Origin: Hyphomicrobiales bacterium
GTDB taxonomy: Bacteria > Pseudomonadota > Alphaproteobacteria > Rhizobiales > Rhizobiaceae
DNA: 64,000 nucleotides
Direction of reading: 5' to 3'
Assembly: GCA_900471925.1 (NCBI GenBank)
Contig: UCGV01000003.1
Span: 361,442-425,441 of the forward strand
This document shows, piece by piece, positions 26,824 through 36,593 of this stretch. The first letter of the stretch is position 1. Every line of letters starts with the position of its first letter. The position numbers and the translations under genes are program-made. The notes under the pieces are model-generated. The model had not been told where the DNA came from, made no database searches, and saw nothing but the letters and a program-made list of their open reading frames with translations.

Positions 26824-29070
26824 TTAGAAGCGCTGGGTCAACGTGACCTTGAAGGTCCGGCCCGCTTCCGAATAATACTCCATCGGCTGTGCAGGCGTCG
26901 TGGTCAGCGTCTGCGTATTCACCGCTTCATAGTATGTCTTGTCAAAGACGTTGTAGACGCCGGCGCGCACCGTCAGGCCCTTGACCTGTTCGGGCTCCCA
27001 CCATCCGGTCAGATCGACGGTTCCGTAGCCAGGAGCAAAGAACGGCGTCGACGGCGGCGTTGTCGGCTTCACGTAGCCCTCACGCGCGCCAGTCGAAGCG
27101 TTGAACGTGACATCCGTACCCCAAGTCTCGGTCGCGTAACCGGCACTTGCGATAGCCTTGAAGGGCGTGACCGACCTGATAACTTCGTTCGTGTCCGTAT
27201 CGATGCCGTTCATGTAGCTGATGCCGGCTGAAACGTGGAAGCCATTGTCGAAGGTCTTATGCGCGTTGGCTTCGATACCGTAGATGCGCACACGGTCGCG
27301 ATTGAAGTACGACGTGATGCCGAGCGGATAGGTCCCGGTCGTGTCCGTAACGGACTCGGTATCGATGAAGTTGCGATACTTGTTGTAGAATAGACCGACA
27401 TGACCACCGAGATCGTCATCACCGAAATTCGCGCCGACTTCGATGCCCTGGCTGGTTTCCGGCTTCAGGTCCGGATTTCCGAGGCTGAGGTAGCTGCCTG
27501 GTGCGCCGTAGTCGAGATAGAGTTCCTGAACGTCGGGTGCACGGAAGCCCATCGACCACTGCGCATAGATTTCGACATCCTGACGCGGCTCGAAGGAGGC
27601 GCGCAGCTTCGGCGAAAACTGGCTATCGCTCTGTCCCGCCGGCAGACCATTGTAGGCTGGGTTTTCTTCGTAGGCAGCCGTCCGCTTCGGGCTGTAATCG
27701 TACCAGTCGAAACGTACACCCGGCGTCAGCGAGAACGGGCTGTCGCCAACCGAAATCTTGTCATCGATAAAGAAGCCGACCTTCTTGCCATCGACATCAG
27801 GCATATCGGATTGGTTCGTGTGCAGGAAGTTGCACGAGCCAAACGGCGGGAACGGTCCCGGACCGCAATTGTCCTGGCCGGCGGAATACTGGTTTGCCTT
27901 GGAGAAGGAAATATCCAGTCCGGCGGTGACCTTGTGATCGAACCCGCCGGCTTCGAAGCTCTTCTCTGCATTTCCTGCAAAGCCGATCGCCCGCTGTTCG
28001 AATTCGTTATCACGCTTGTAGATGCCGATCGGCGTCGTGTTGCGGATGCTGTTTTCGCCAACGTTCTTGACGATATCCTGCCAGTAGAAGACCGCATTTG
28101 CCCGGTCGATCAGGCTGTCTGCATCCTGCGCTTCGTATTTGTAATCCAGTGAGACGCGGTCGCGCTTGGCGTCGTTGAACGTATCGCGGTTGCCTGGACG
28201 ATAGGTGCCGGTGAGCGTCTGGCCGGTCATGAGATCGATGTCGCGATCCTTGTCGTAATGCTCCGCTGTCAGCCCGAATGTGTGGCCACTGTCGGTATAC
28301 TGGCGAACCTTGAAGAGGAAATTCTTCGAGCGGTAGTCTTCGGGGTTTTCCTCGCTGCGGGTCGCACCGTAACCGCCGACATCGCCATTGTTCTCGGTCT
28401 CGTGTCCCTTGCGATAATCACCCTGGAACAGGATGGCGGTGTTGTCGATCCGCTTGGCGACAGCGGCCGAACCGCCGAAGCTGCGATCCTTGCTGTCATA
28501 ACCAAACTTGAAGATGCCGCCCCATGTGGCGTTCGGATCGATGAGATCTTCCGGCTCCAACGTACGCAGCAGAAGCGCACCGCCGAGAGCACCGGAACCG
28601 GCACGGCTGGAATCCCCGCCCCTCAAGACATCGACAGTCGAAAGAGCATCGAAGTCGAACGTGTTGCTCCCACCTTCGGCACCACGCGCGCCGTCATCGA
28701 GATAGGGAATCGGGATACCGTCGATCGTCGTCAGAACACGGCTCTGCTCGAGACCGCGAATGTTCACGCTCTGATTATTGACGTTGAAGAAAACACCAGG
28801 CTCGGTCGTCCGGCCCAGATCCTCAATGCTCGTGATCTGCTTCTGGTCGATCTGCTCGGCGGTGGTCTCGGAGACAACAGGACTGTCAGCCGGGCTACCG
28901 ACATCCTTTGCGGCACGGGAACCCTTCACGACGATAGGGGCCAACACGGTGGGCTTTTCGCCCGTCGTCGCGGCAGGCGCAGCGCTCTGCGCGAAAGCAT
29001 GTGAAACCGAAAAAGTAAGTGCGGCTGCCGTGCAGACCAACAGCGCAGAACGCCAACGTTCAAGAACCAT
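26824..29070 (-). CDS. shmR: TonB-dependent haem/haemoglobin receptor
   Basis: 748 residues. Signal peptide (ALLVCTAAALTFSVSHAFAQSAA), TonB-box-like region (TVLAPIVVKG), plug domain (IEDLGRTTEPGVFFNVNNQSVNIRGLEQSRVLTTIDGIPIPYLDDG...), and a beta barrel ending in Phe (...TFKVTLTQRF). The barrel shows the FRAP motif (MGFRAPDVQELY) and an NPDL-type box (SLGNPDLKPETSQ), both associated with haem/haemoglobin uptake. It lies next to trpE(G) as shmR does in S. meliloti, supporting the name. A RirA-type box lies upstream, consistent with iron control. Confidence 0.88.
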   Translation of the reverse strand: MVLERWRSALLVCTAAALTFSVSHAFAQSAAPAATTGEKPTVLAPIVVKGSRAAKDVGSPADSPVVSETTAEQIDQKQITSIEDLGRTTEPGVFFNVNNQSVNIRGLEQSRVLTTIDGIPIPYLDDGARGAEGGSNTFDFDALSTVDVLRGGDSSRAGSGALGGALLLRTLEPEDLIDPNATWGGIFKFGYDSKDRSFGGSAAVAKRIDNTAILFQGDYRKGHETENNGDVGGYGATRSEENPEDYRSKNFLFKVRQYTDSGHTFGLTAEHYDKDRDIDLMTGQTLTGTYRPGNRDTFNDAKRDRVSLDYKYEAQDADSLIDRANAVFYWQDIVKNVGENSIRNTTPIGIYKRDNEFEQRAIGFAGNAEKSFEAGGFDHKVTAGLDISFSKANQYSAGQDNCGPGPFPPFGSCNFLHTNQSDMPDVDGKKVGFFIDDKISVGDSPFSLTPGVRFDWYDYSPKRTAAYEENPAYNGLPAGQSDSQFSPKLRASFEPRQDVEIYAQWSMGFRAPDVQELYLDYGAPGSYLSLGNPDLKPETSQGIEVGANFGDDDLGGHVGLFYNKYRNFIDTESVTDTTGTYPLGITSYFNRDRVRIYGIEANAHKTFDNGFHVSAGISYMNGIDTDTNEVIRSVTPFKAIASAGYATETWGTDVTFNASTGAREGYVKPTTPPSTPFFAPGYGTVDLTGWWEPEQVKGLTVRAGVYNVFDKTYYEAVNTQTLTTTPAQPMEYYSEAGRTFKVTLTQRF

Positions 29071-29177
29071 GAAACCAACCCTTGAGTGATAAATAGACCG
29101 GGCTGGCTGGTCGGCATCAAATGCGCGAGGGGCTGGCTGGGCACAGAGAACGGCCCCAACGGCCGCCTTCTTTTTGC

Positions 29178-29206
29178 CGCATAAAAAACATGAGTTTTAT
29201 TGTCAA
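29178..29206 (-). promoter_or_regulatory. Predicted sigma-70-type promoter of the haem receptor
   Basis: Minus-strand TTGACA (29201-29206), a 17-base spacer and TATGCG (29178-29183). The -35 hexamer is a perfect consensus; the -10 is weak. The 29-base element is embedded between 7-base arms CCGCATA/TATGCGG, a symmetry that may reflect regulator binding. About 108 bases separate it from the ATG. Confidence 0.55.
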
Positions 29207-29226
29207 TATATGCGGTGGATTTATGT

Positions 29227-29241
29227 TGAATAACTTCATCA
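29227..29241. promoter_or_regulatory. RirA-type iron-responsive box (TGA-N9-TCA)
   Basis: TGA-ATAACTTCA-TCA matches the IRO-box consensus exactly, 20 bases upstream of the predicted -35 of the haem receptor. In Rhizobium the repressor RirA uses such boxes to switch off iron and haem uptake when iron is replete. Occurrence by chance is possible for a six-base motif, so this is supported by position more than by information content. Confidence 0.55.
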
Positions 29242-29333
29242 AGTTTTAAGGATGTCGACAAACGTTGCGCAATTGCAACGATTTTGATCCCGTCGCGTTT
29301 CCCTTCCGCTCGATCAACGACGGGAAACGACGT

Positions 29334-30269
29334 GTGAGAGAATTTCAGAAGATGGCGGTCCTTCTGGCCGCGCTCGCCCTGCTCCCCGGTGCAAGACTGC
29401 CACGTACCGGCCCGGTGCCGACGGCAAAACCCGAGGCCGCAATCGAAACGCCAGCAGTTCCCCAACCGGAGAAGAAACCGGAAGCCGAAGAGGCTCCCAA
29501 ACCCCAGTCCGAGCCTGAGCCTGCGCGGCAGCCGCAAACATCACCGGCCGCCTCCGATGTTCCGACTCCGCAGCCCAAACCGGGCGAGACCCCGGCTGCG
29601 CCCTCGGCCGAAAAATTAGGTCCGCCCGCTCCCTCGTCGGAAGACAAGACACCGAAGCCCCCGGCCGAGCAAACGCTCGAAGAACAGCATCTGACGATCG
29701 AACCGGAAAGCGATGCTGATCACGCAGCATGCACGAAGGAGCTGCAGAGCCTCGGTGTCGTCTTCCGCGAGACACCCCGCATCGACGATGGCAGTGGCTG
29801 CGGCATCGACAAGCCTGTTATCGTCACCGAGGCCTTGCCCGGCATCAAATTGAAACCCGAAGCGACGCTGCGTTGCCCGACAGCGTTGGCGCTGGCGCGG
29901 TGGATGAAGGGAAGCGTCATTCCCGCAGCCTCCGTCGCGCTGCCCGAAAGCGGCGGCATCACCACCATCAATCAGGCCTCTGCTTATATCTGCCGCCTGC
30001 GCAACAGCGCTGAGACCGGCAAGATCTCCGAACATGCCCGCGGCAATGCCATCGATATCGCAAGCTTCAGCTTCGAAAAGGGTGAGCCCGTTGCGGTCCG
30101 CTCACGACGCGAGGACTCGACGCTCACCGGCGCATTCCAGCGAACGGTGAGTGCCGCCGGCTGCCTCTATTTCACGACAGTACTCGACCCTGAGAGCGAC
30201 GCGGCACACGAAACCCATTTCCATCTCGACGTGATCGAGAGGAAAGGCGGCTTCCGCTATTGTCATTAG
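29334..30269 (+). CDS. Extensin-family secreted protein
   Basis: About 311 residues from a GTG with GGGAAA upstream; an ATG at 29352 is an alternative. A short basic N-terminus and hydrophobic stretch (VREFQKMAVLLAALALLPGA) form the signal peptide. A Pro/Glu/Lys-rich low-complexity linker (about 24-125) is followed by the extensin-like C-terminal domain: CTKELQSLGVVFRETPRIDDGSGCGIDKPV, CPTALALARWM, SAYICRLRNSAETGKISEHARGNAIDIASF, and HETHFHLDV. The C-terminal domain resembles D,D-carboxypeptidase/peptidase folds (SEHARGNAIDI, HFHLD), so a murein-related role is plausible but unproven. Confidence 0.87.
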   Translation: MREFQKMAVLLAALALLPGARLPRTGPVPTAKPEAAIETPAVPQPEKKPEAEEAPKPQSEPEPARQPQTSPAASDVPTPQPKPGETPAAPSAEKLGPPAPSSEDKTPKPPAEQTLEEQHLTIEPESDADHAACTKELQSLGVVFRETPRIDDGSGCGIDKPVIVTEALPGIKLKPEATLRCPTALALARWMKGSVIPAASVALPESGGITTINQASAYICRLRNSAETGKISEHARGNAIDIASFSFEKGEPVAVRSRREDSTLTGAFQRTVSAAGCLYFTTVLDPESDAAHETHFHLDVIERKGGFRYCH

Positions 30270-30352
30270 AAAGCCAGAGCGATCAAATGCTTATTCGCAG
30301 AACAGCAAGCCGATTGCGAGAGACCTGAATCGGATTGTGAGGCGATGGCCTG

Positions 30353-32032
30353 TTAGAACAGCCCCTCGATATAGCCCTGGTCATTCAGAAAAATCCGCTC
30401 CGCGGCCGGTGATTTCGGCAGGCCGGGCATGGTCATGATCTCGCCCGTGATGACAACGACGAAGCCGGCGCCGGCAGACAGGCGCACCTCGCGCACCGGC
30501 ACGATATGCCCCTCGGGCGCACCGCGCAGGTTTGGGTCGGTGGAAAAGGAATATTGCGTCTTCGCCATGCAGACGGGCAGCTTGCCGTAGCCCTGCTCTT
30601 CCCAGGCCGCGAGCTGGTCGCGCACCGCCTTGTCGGCGGTTACCTCGCCGGCGTGGTAGATCTTCGAAGCGACGATCTCGATCTTTTCGAGAAGCGGCAG
30701 GTCGTCGCCATAGAGCGGCTCGAACTTCGCCTGTCCGGATTCGGCAAGCTCCACGACCTTGTGCGCAAGATCTTCGATACCGGCCGAACCCTCCGCCCAA
30801 TGGCGGCAGAGAATGGCTTCCGCGCCGTGACGCGCCACATATTCCTTCACGGCCGCGACTTCCGCATCCGTATCCGAGATGAAGTGGTTGATCGCAACCA
30901 CGACCGGCACGCCGAACCGGCGCACATTGGCGATGTGGCGGCCGAGATTGGAGCAGCCGCGAACCAGCGCCTCTACGTTCTCTGCGCCGAGATCGTCCTT
31001 CTTCACTCCGCCATTCATCTTCAGCGCGCGAACGGTCGCCACGATCACCGCAGCACTCGGCTTAAGCCCTGCCTTGCGGCATTTGATATTAAAGAATTTC
31101 TCAGCCCCGAGATCGGCCCCGAAACCCGCTTCCGTCACGACATAGTCGCCAAGTTTGAGCGCGGTCTTCGTCGCCACCACCGAATTGCAGCCATGGGCGA
31201 TATTGGCGAAGGGGCCTCCATGCACGAAGGCCGGATTGTTTTCCAGTGTCTGCACGAGGTTCGGCTGCATGGCGTCTTTCAGCAGCACGGCCATGGCGCC
31301 ATCGGCCTTGAGATCGCGCGCATAGACCGGCGTCTTGTCGAAGCGGTAGCCGACGATGATGTCACCGAGCCGCCGCTCCAGATCCTTGAGGTCGGTCGCA
31401 AGACACAGGATCGCCATGACTTCCGACGCCACGGTAATGTCGAAGCCGCCCTGCCGCGGAAAACCGTTGGAAACACCGCCGAGCGAGAAGACCATGCTGC
31501 GCAGCGCCCGGTCGTTCATGTCCATCACCCGCCGCCAGGTGACCCGGCGCAGGTCGATATTCTGTTCGTTGCCCCAGTAGATATGATTGTCGATCATCGC
31601 CGCCAGCAGATTATGCGCCGAGGTGATCGCATGAAAGTCGCCGGTAAAATGCAGGTTGATGTCTTCCATCGGCACGACCTGTGCGTAGCCGCCGCCGGCC
31701 GCCCCACCCTTCACGCCGAAGCAGGGACCAAGCGAAGCCTCGCGGATGCAGACGATCGCCTTTTTGCCGATGCGGTTGAGCCCGTCACCAAGACCGACCG
31801 TGGTCGTCGTCTTCCCCTCGCCTGCCGGTGTGGGATTGATGGCCGTGACGAGGATCAGCTTGCCGTCCTTCTTTCCCTCTTGTGCGGCGATGAACTCGGC
31901 GCTGATCTTTGCCTTGTCATGACCATAGGGAACGAGCTGTTCCGGCGGAATGCCGAGCCTAGCACCAATCTCGAAGATCGGCTTCTTCGTTGCTGCACGC
32001 GCAATTTCGATATCGGATTTGATGGCAGGCAT
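30353..32032 (-). CDS. fhs: Formate-tetrahydrofolate ligase
   Basis: 559 residues. It makes 10-formyl-THF from formate, THF and ATP. The P-loop-like ATP motif is [18 protein letters not shown], and other FTHFS signatures are present: [49 protein letters not shown], and [14 protein letters not shown]. Length matches the family. The gene stands alone with the divergent UPF0114 gene about 150 bases away; no riboswitch-like structure was recognised upstream. Confidence 0.96.
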   Translation of the reverse strand: MPAIKSDIEIARAATKKPIFEIGARLGIPPEQLVPYGHDKAKISAEFIAAQEGKKDGKLILVTAINPTPAGEGKTTTTVGLGDGLNRIGKKAIVCIREASLGPCFGVKGGAAGGGYAQVVPMEDINLHFTGDFHAITSAHNLLAAMIDNHIYWGNEQNIDLRRVTWRRVMDMNDRALRSMVFSLGGVSNGFPRQGGFDITVASEVMAILCLATDLKDLERRLGDIIVGYRFDKTPVYARDLKADGAMAVLLKDAMQPNLVQTLENNPAFVHGGPFANIAHGCNSVVATKTALKLGDYVVTEAGFGADLGAEKFFNIKCRKAGLKPSAAVIVATVRALKMNGGVKKDDLGAENVEALVRGCSNLGRHIANVRRFGVPVVVAINHFISDTDAEVAAVKEYVARHGAEAILCRHWAEGSAGIEDLAHKVVELAESGQAKFEPLYGDDLPLLEKIEIVASKIYHAGEVTADKAVRDQLAAWEEQGYGKLPVCMAKTQYSFSTDPNLRGAPEGHIVPVREVRLSAGAGFVVVITGEIMTMPGLPKSPAAERIFLNDQGYIEGLF

Positions 32033-32184
32033 GGATCTGTTCCCATTCTCTCGGGCCGCCGGACCGGCGTTTATTCAATCGGATAGCGAAATATGCCGAA
32101 CCTGTGAATAGCGCAGCACCGCGCGGGCAGCATCTTCCAATTTTTATTGCCCGGCACAGATATTGGCTTTTACGGGGGTAAACC

Positions 32185-32712
32185 ATGAAATCACTCGAAC
32201 TTCTCGTCGAGCGCATCATCCTTTCCAGCCGGTGGCTGCTGGTCGTCTTCTATATCGGCCTCGTACTGGCGCTCGCCGTCTATGCCGTTTCATTCGCCTA
32301 TAAATTTTTGAAAGTCGCCGCTAGCGTGTTCGAACTCGGCGAAGCCGAGATGATCCTTGCCATGCTAGGCCTCATAGATGCCGCGCTCGTCGCCAGCCTC
32401 ATCGTCATGGTGATGATCTCAGGCTACGAAAACTTCGTCAGCCGCTTCGACGAGGCGGAGAAGGAGGCCGAAGTTTCCTTCCTCGGCAAGCTCGATTCCG
32501 GTAGCCTGAAGATCAAGGTCGCCTCCTCGATCGTTGCCATCTCCTCCATCCACCTGCTGCAGGTTTTCCTCAACGCCAATCAATATGAGGACGGCAAGAT
32601 CATGTGGCTGACCTTCATGCATCTCGCCTTCGTCGTCTCGGCACTCATGCTCGGCTTTCTGGAGAAACTGATGAGCGTCACGTCGAAGAATGATCTGAAG
32701 GACAAGGAGTAA
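32185..32712 (+). CDS. UPF0114 family membrane protein (YqhA-like)
   Basis: 175 residues with about four hydrophobic helices: WLLVVFYIGLVLALAVYAV, MILAMLGLIDAALVASLIVMVMISGYENF, VASSIVAISSIHLLQVF, and MHLAFVVSALMLGFLEKLM. The signature FDEAEKEA and EKLMS region agree with UPF0114/TIGR00645. The ATG at 32185 follows GGGGG at about five bases. Function is unknown in the family. Confidence 0.9.
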   Translation: MKSLELLVERIILSSRWLLVVFYIGLVLALAVYAVSFAYKFLKVAASVFELGEAEMILAMLGLIDAALVASLIVMVMISGYENFVSRFDEAEKEAEVSFLGKLDSGSLKIKVASSIVAISSIHLLQVFLNANQYEDGKIMWLTFMHLAFVVSALMLGFLEKLMSVTSKNDLKDKE

Positions 32713-32722
32713 ACGCCCTTGG

Positions 32723-32750
32723 CAGGGGAGCGTCTTCAAACACTCCCCTG
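32723..32750 (+). terminator. Putative terminator hairpin after UPF0114 gene
   Basis: CAGGGGAG...CTCCCCTG, an eight-base perfect stem with a 12-base loop in the convergent gap between the UPF0114 gene and putA. The following T content is modest, so efficiency is uncertain; it may serve both strands. Confidence 0.5.
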
Positions 32751-32758
32751 TTAGCTGG

Positions 32759-35700
32759 TTATTCTCCCATGGCGATCAGGCTGGCATTGCCGCCGGCCGC
32801 GGCGGTGTTTACCGAGATCACCTGTTCCAGCGCAAAACGCTGCAGATATGCCGGGCCGCCGGCCTTGAAGCCGGTGCCGGACAGGCCTGAACCGCCGAAG
32901 GGCTGAGTGCCGACGACAGCGCCAATCATATTGCGGTTGACGTAGACATTGCCCGTGTCGAGCGCATCGGTGACCGTGCGGATCGTGGATTCGATGCGGC
33001 TGTGAATACCGAGCGTCAGGCCGTAGCCGGAGGCCTGGATATCCTGCAACACCCTAGGCAGCTCCTTCGCCTTCCATTTGACGATGTGCAGAACCGGCCC
33101 GAAGACTTCTTTGGTCAATGCCGTGGATTTGTCGAGTTCCACGATATGCGGCGCAAAGAAGCTGCCGCCAGAAGGCGCCTTGCCGGCATAACGCACCTTC
33201 TGCGTCTTCTGCATATCGGCGATATGAGCCTCCAGCATGGCCTTCTGCTTGTCGTCGATGATCGGCCCGACATCGGTAGTCTCAAGCGAGGGATCGCCGA
33301 GCTGCAGCTCGCGTGCCGCGCCCTCGATCATCTGCGTCATATGCTCGGCCACATCTTCCTGCAGGAAAAGCAGGCGCAGGGCGGAGCAGCGCTGGCCGGC
33401 GGAGCGGAAGGCCGAGAGGACCACGTCGTCGGCGACCTGTTCGCCGAGCGCGGTTGCATCGACCACCATGGCGTTGAGGCCGCCGGTTTCGGCAATCAGC
33501 GGCACGATTGGCCCATCCTTGGCGGCAAGCGCCCGGTTGATCGCCCATGCCGTCTTCGTCGAGCCGGTGAAGGCGACGCCGGCAAGTGCCGGATGCGCAG
33601 TGATGGCCGCGCCGACATCGGGACCGCCGGGCACGAAGAGCAGCGCATCTTCGGGAACGCCCGCCTTGTGGAGCAGCTTGACCGCTTCATAGGCAATCAG
33701 CGGCGTCTGCGGTGCCGGCTTTGCGAGCACGGCATTGCCAGAAACAAGTGCGGCGGAAACCTGCCCGAGGAAGATCGCCAGTGGGAAATTCCAGGGTGAG
33801 ATGCAGGCGAATACGCCGCGCCCGCGCCACAGGTAGCGATTGTCCTCGCCGGTCGGCCCCGGCATCTTGGTGACGGTGCCGAACAGCCGGCGTGCCTCGT
33901 CCGCATAATAACGGCAGAAATCCACGGCTTCGCGCACCTCCGCGACACCATCGTCAAGCGTCTTGCCGGCTTCTGCGGCGAGAAGCACCAGCAGCCCGTC
34001 GCGATTTTCCTCCATCAGGTCTGCCATGCGCTCCAGCGTCGATGCACGCTCTTCGACGGAGCGGCGCGACCAAGTCTTGAAACCCTTGGCGGCAATGGTG
34101 AAAGCCTTGTCGATATCGGCAGCAGTCGCATTGCGAACAGAGCCGACAGTCTTCGAATAATCGGACGGCGAAATGACGGATACGTCGGCGCCAGTGGCAG
34201 CAACACCGGGGATCAGTGGCGTGGCTGAAATGGCCGCAATGCCCTTGCCGATATTGCCCATCAGCTTCTCGAGCGTTGCACGATGGCCGAATTCCAGTCC
34301 GGCGCTGTTCTTGCGCTTGCCGTAAAGCTGCAGCGGCAAAGGGATCTTGCTGTTACGGGCGCTGGCGCCGACATCGAATTCAAGCTTGTCGGCCGGGCGT
34401 TCCAGCAATGCCATTACCGGCACGTTCTTGTCGCCAGCCATGGCCACGAAAGAGGAGTTGGCGCCATTTTCCAGCAGGCGGCGAACAAGGTAGGCGAGCA
34501 GGTCGCGATAACCGCCGACGGGCGCATAGATGCGGCAGGCGACGCGATCGTTGGAATTCAGGAGCTGATTGTAAAGGCTCTCGCCCATGCCATGCAGACG
34601 CTGGAATTCGAACCCCGAGCGGTCATTGCCGGCAAGCTCCAGAATGGTGGAAACCGTCAGCGCATTATGCGTGGCAAATTGCGGGAAGATGCGCGCCCGC
34701 TTGGCAAGCATGTGCTGTGCACAGGCGAGATAGGAAAGATCCGTGGCCTGCTTGCGCGTCCAGACCGGATAGTCGTCAAGCCCACGCTCCTGCGCGCGCT
34801 TGACCTCCGTGTCCCAATAGGCGCCCTTGACGAGACGCACCATCATGCGGCGGCCAAGCTTTGTGCAGAGTTCGTCGATATAGTCGATCACCGCGACAGC
34901 ACGCTTCTGATAGGCCTGGATCGCCAGACCGAAACCATCCCAGCCGGCGAGCGACGGATCGGAAAAGACGGCGGCGATTACGTCGAGCGAAAGCTCCAGC
35001 CGGTCGGCCTCTTCCGCATCGATGGTGAAATTGAGCTGATGCGCCTTCGCCATTTGCGCAAGCTTCAGGAGATCCGGCACCAGTTCCTTCATCACGCGGT
35101 CGCGATGGGTGGCGAGATAGCGCGGATGAAGCGCCGAAAGCTTGACCGAAATGCCCATGCGGTCGGGCAGATCCTTGCCCTTGCCGTTCTTCGCCATCCA
35201 GCCGCCGATCGCCTCGATCGCCATCGCATAGGATTGCCAGTAGCGCTTGGCATCCTCGGCCGTACGTGCGCCCTCGCCTAGCATATCGAAGGAATGGCGA
35301 TAGCCCTTCTCCTCGCTCTTGGCCGCGCGGTTCAGCGCATCCTTGATCGTCTCCCCAAGCACGAAATGATGGCCGAGGAACCGCATCGCCTGCTTCGTGG
35401 CGTTGCGCACTGTCGGCAGGCCCATGCGCTTGACGAGGCCTCGCACCACGCCTTCGGGCGTTTCGCCGGGGCGGATGATGCGGGCCGAAAGGCCGAGCGC
35501 CCAGGCGGACGCCGAGACGAACCAGCTGTCGGCCTTGCCTTCATGTTCGCTCCAGCCGCCCTCTTTCAGCTTGTCCTCGATCAGCTTGTCCTGCGTCAGC
35601 GCGTCCGGCACGCGCAGCAGCGCTTCTGCAAGCACCATCAGCGCCAGGCCCTCCTTGGTGGAGAGACCGTATTCCCTGAGGAAATCCTCCACCCCGCCGA

Positions 35701-35875
35701 TCGAGCCCGAATTGCTGCGGATCGCCTCGATCATGCCGCCGGCCCGCTTGTCGATGGCCGCATCCTGGGAGGCCGAAAAGCGCAGACCTTCTGCGAATCC
35801 ATGCAGCAGACGATCGTCGTCACCGGCAAATGGAGCGTTGAACGGGGCAAAATGCGTGGAAATCTGGCTGGACAT
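32759..35875 (-). CDS. putA: Bifunctional proline dehydrogenase / P5C dehydrogenase PutA
   Basis: About 1038 residues. It oxidises proline to glutamate in two steps. The FAD-linked PRODH domain covers about residues 130-430 (GISVKLSALHPRY, AIQAYQKRAVAVID, MVRLVKGAYWDTEVKRAQERG), and the NAD-dependent ALDH domain about 540-1035 (FACISPWNFPLAIF, FTGSTKTAW, ETGGLNAMVVD, SAGQRCSALR with the catalytic Cys). The N-terminal ribbon-helix-helix DNA-binding domain of enterobacterial PutA is missing, so this PutA is not an autorepressor; putR is divergent. ATG with GGAGA seven bases upstream. Confidence 0.96.
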   Translation of the reverse strand: MSSQISTHFAPFNAPFAGDDDRLLHGFAEGLRFSASQDAAIDKRAGGMIEAIRSNSGSIGGVEDFLREYGLSTKEGLALMVLAEALLRVPDALTQDKLIEDKLKEGGWSEHEGKADSWFVSASAWALGLSARIIRPGETPEGVVRGLVKRMGLPTVRNATKQAMRFLGHHFVLGETIKDALNRAAKSEEKGYRHSFDMLGEGARTAEDAKRYWQSYAMAIEAIGGWMAKNGKGKDLPDRMGISVKLSALHPRYLATHRDRVMKELVPDLLKLAQMAKAHQLNFTIDAEEADRLELSLDVIAAVFSDPSLAGWDGFGLAIQAYQKRAVAVIDYIDELCTKLGRRMMVRLVKGAYWDTEVKRAQERGLDDYPVWTRKQATDLSYLACAQHMLAKRARIFPQFATHNALTVSTILELAGNDRSGFEFQRLHGMGESLYNQLLNSNDRVACRIYAPVGGYRDLLAYLVRRLLENGANSSFVAMAGDKNVPVMALLERPADKLEFDVGASARNSKIPLPLQLYGKRKNSAGLEFGHRATLEKLMGNIGKGIAAISATPLIPGVAATGADVSVISPSDYSKTVGSVRNATAADIDKAFTIAAKGFKTWSRRSVEERASTLERMADLMEENRDGLLVLLAAEAGKTLDDGVAEVREAVDFCRYYADEARRLFGTVTKMPGPTGEDNRYLWRGRGVFACISPWNFPLAIFLGQVSAALVSGNAVLAKPAPQTPLIAYEAVKLLHKAGVPEDALLFVPGGPDVGAAITAHPALAGVAFTGSTKTAWAINRALAAKDGPIVPLIAETGGLNAMVVDATALGEQVADDVVLSAFRSAGQRCSALRLLFLQEDVAEHMTQMIEGAARELQLGDPSLETTDVGPIIDDKQKAMLEAHIADMQKTQKVRYAGKAPSGGSFFAPHIVELDKSTALTKEVFGPVLHIVKWKAKELPRVLQDIQASGYGLTLGIHSRIESTIRTVTDALDTGNVYVNRNMIGAVVGTQPFGGSGLSGTGFKAGGPAYLQRFALEQVISVNTAAAGGNASLIAMGE

Positions 35876-35986
35876 GAAGGTTCTCCGTGATTTCGGCAAC
35901 ATAGCTGGTCATTCGTGGCGTTTTTCACTAAACTCCGAGCATCAAACGCGATCTTCGCCTGCCGACTGCCTGAAAGGCCGTGAAAA

Positions 35987-36448
35987 ATGAAAGAGCTCGA
36001 CCGTCTCGACCGCAAGATTCTCCGCGCATTGCAGAAGGAAGGCCGATTGTCGAACATCGAACTTGCCGAGCGCGTCAACCTGTCGCCGACCGCCACAGCC
36101 GAACGCGTCAAGCGGCTCACCCGCGACGGTTATATCACCGGCTACATGGCAATCCTGTCACCGGAAAAACTCGGGCGAAGCCTTCTCGTCTTCGTACAGG
36201 TGAAACTCGACCGCACGACGCCTGACGTCTTCGATGCTTTTGCTGCGGCAGTAAAACGCAGCGACGACGTCATGGAATGTCACATGGTCGCCGGAGGTTT
36301 CGACTATCTTGTCAAAGCACGCATGGCAGGGATGGAAGCCTATCGCCAGTTCCTCTCGGAAGTGATTCTTTCTCTGCCCGGCGTGCGCGAAACACACACC
36401 TATGCAGTCATGGAGGAGGTGAAGGGCACCGCCCTTCTACCTGTATGA
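35987..36448 (+). CDS. putR: Lrp/AsnC family regulator, likely PutR
   Basis: 153 residues. N-terminal HTH (LDRLDRKILRALQKEGRLSNIELAERVNLSPTATAERVKRLTRDGYI), followed by the AsnC ligand-binding domain with VECHMVAGGFDYLVKARMAGMEAYRQFL and a C-terminal GVRETHTYAVMEEVK. Divergent to putA, 111 bases apart, exactly the arrangement of proline-responsive PutR in Agrobacterium and Rhizobium, which activates putA when proline is present. The ligand and role here are inferred from homology and position. Confidence 0.92.
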   Translation: MKELDRLDRKILRALQKEGRLSNIELAERVNLSPTATAERVKRLTRDGYITGYMAILSPEKLGRSLLVFVQVKLDRTTPDVFDAFAAAVKRSDDVMECHMVAGGFDYLVKARMAGMEAYRQFLSEVILSLPGVRETHTYAVMEEVKGTALLPV

Positions 36449-36593
36449 CATAAAAATCAACTTAGACGCGTTTTTCGGCTGGTTAATTTTTCACAAAATG
36501 AATTAATCAGTGTGTGCTAAGTCAATTAGGACTAGCATGTGACCGCGTTTATGTATTTGATAGCGGTAACATGAAGACTTGCGGGGGCATATT

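Noticed and set aside
30506..32086. Plus-strand open frame of 526 codons opposite fhs
   Set aside because: Fhs on the other strand has complete catalytic motifs; this frame has no family resemblance.
36470..36593. lux-box or CtrA-like site in front of the LuxR solo
   Set aside because: Only degenerate AATTAA and GCTAAG/CTAGC repeats were seen; spacing did not match a known box.
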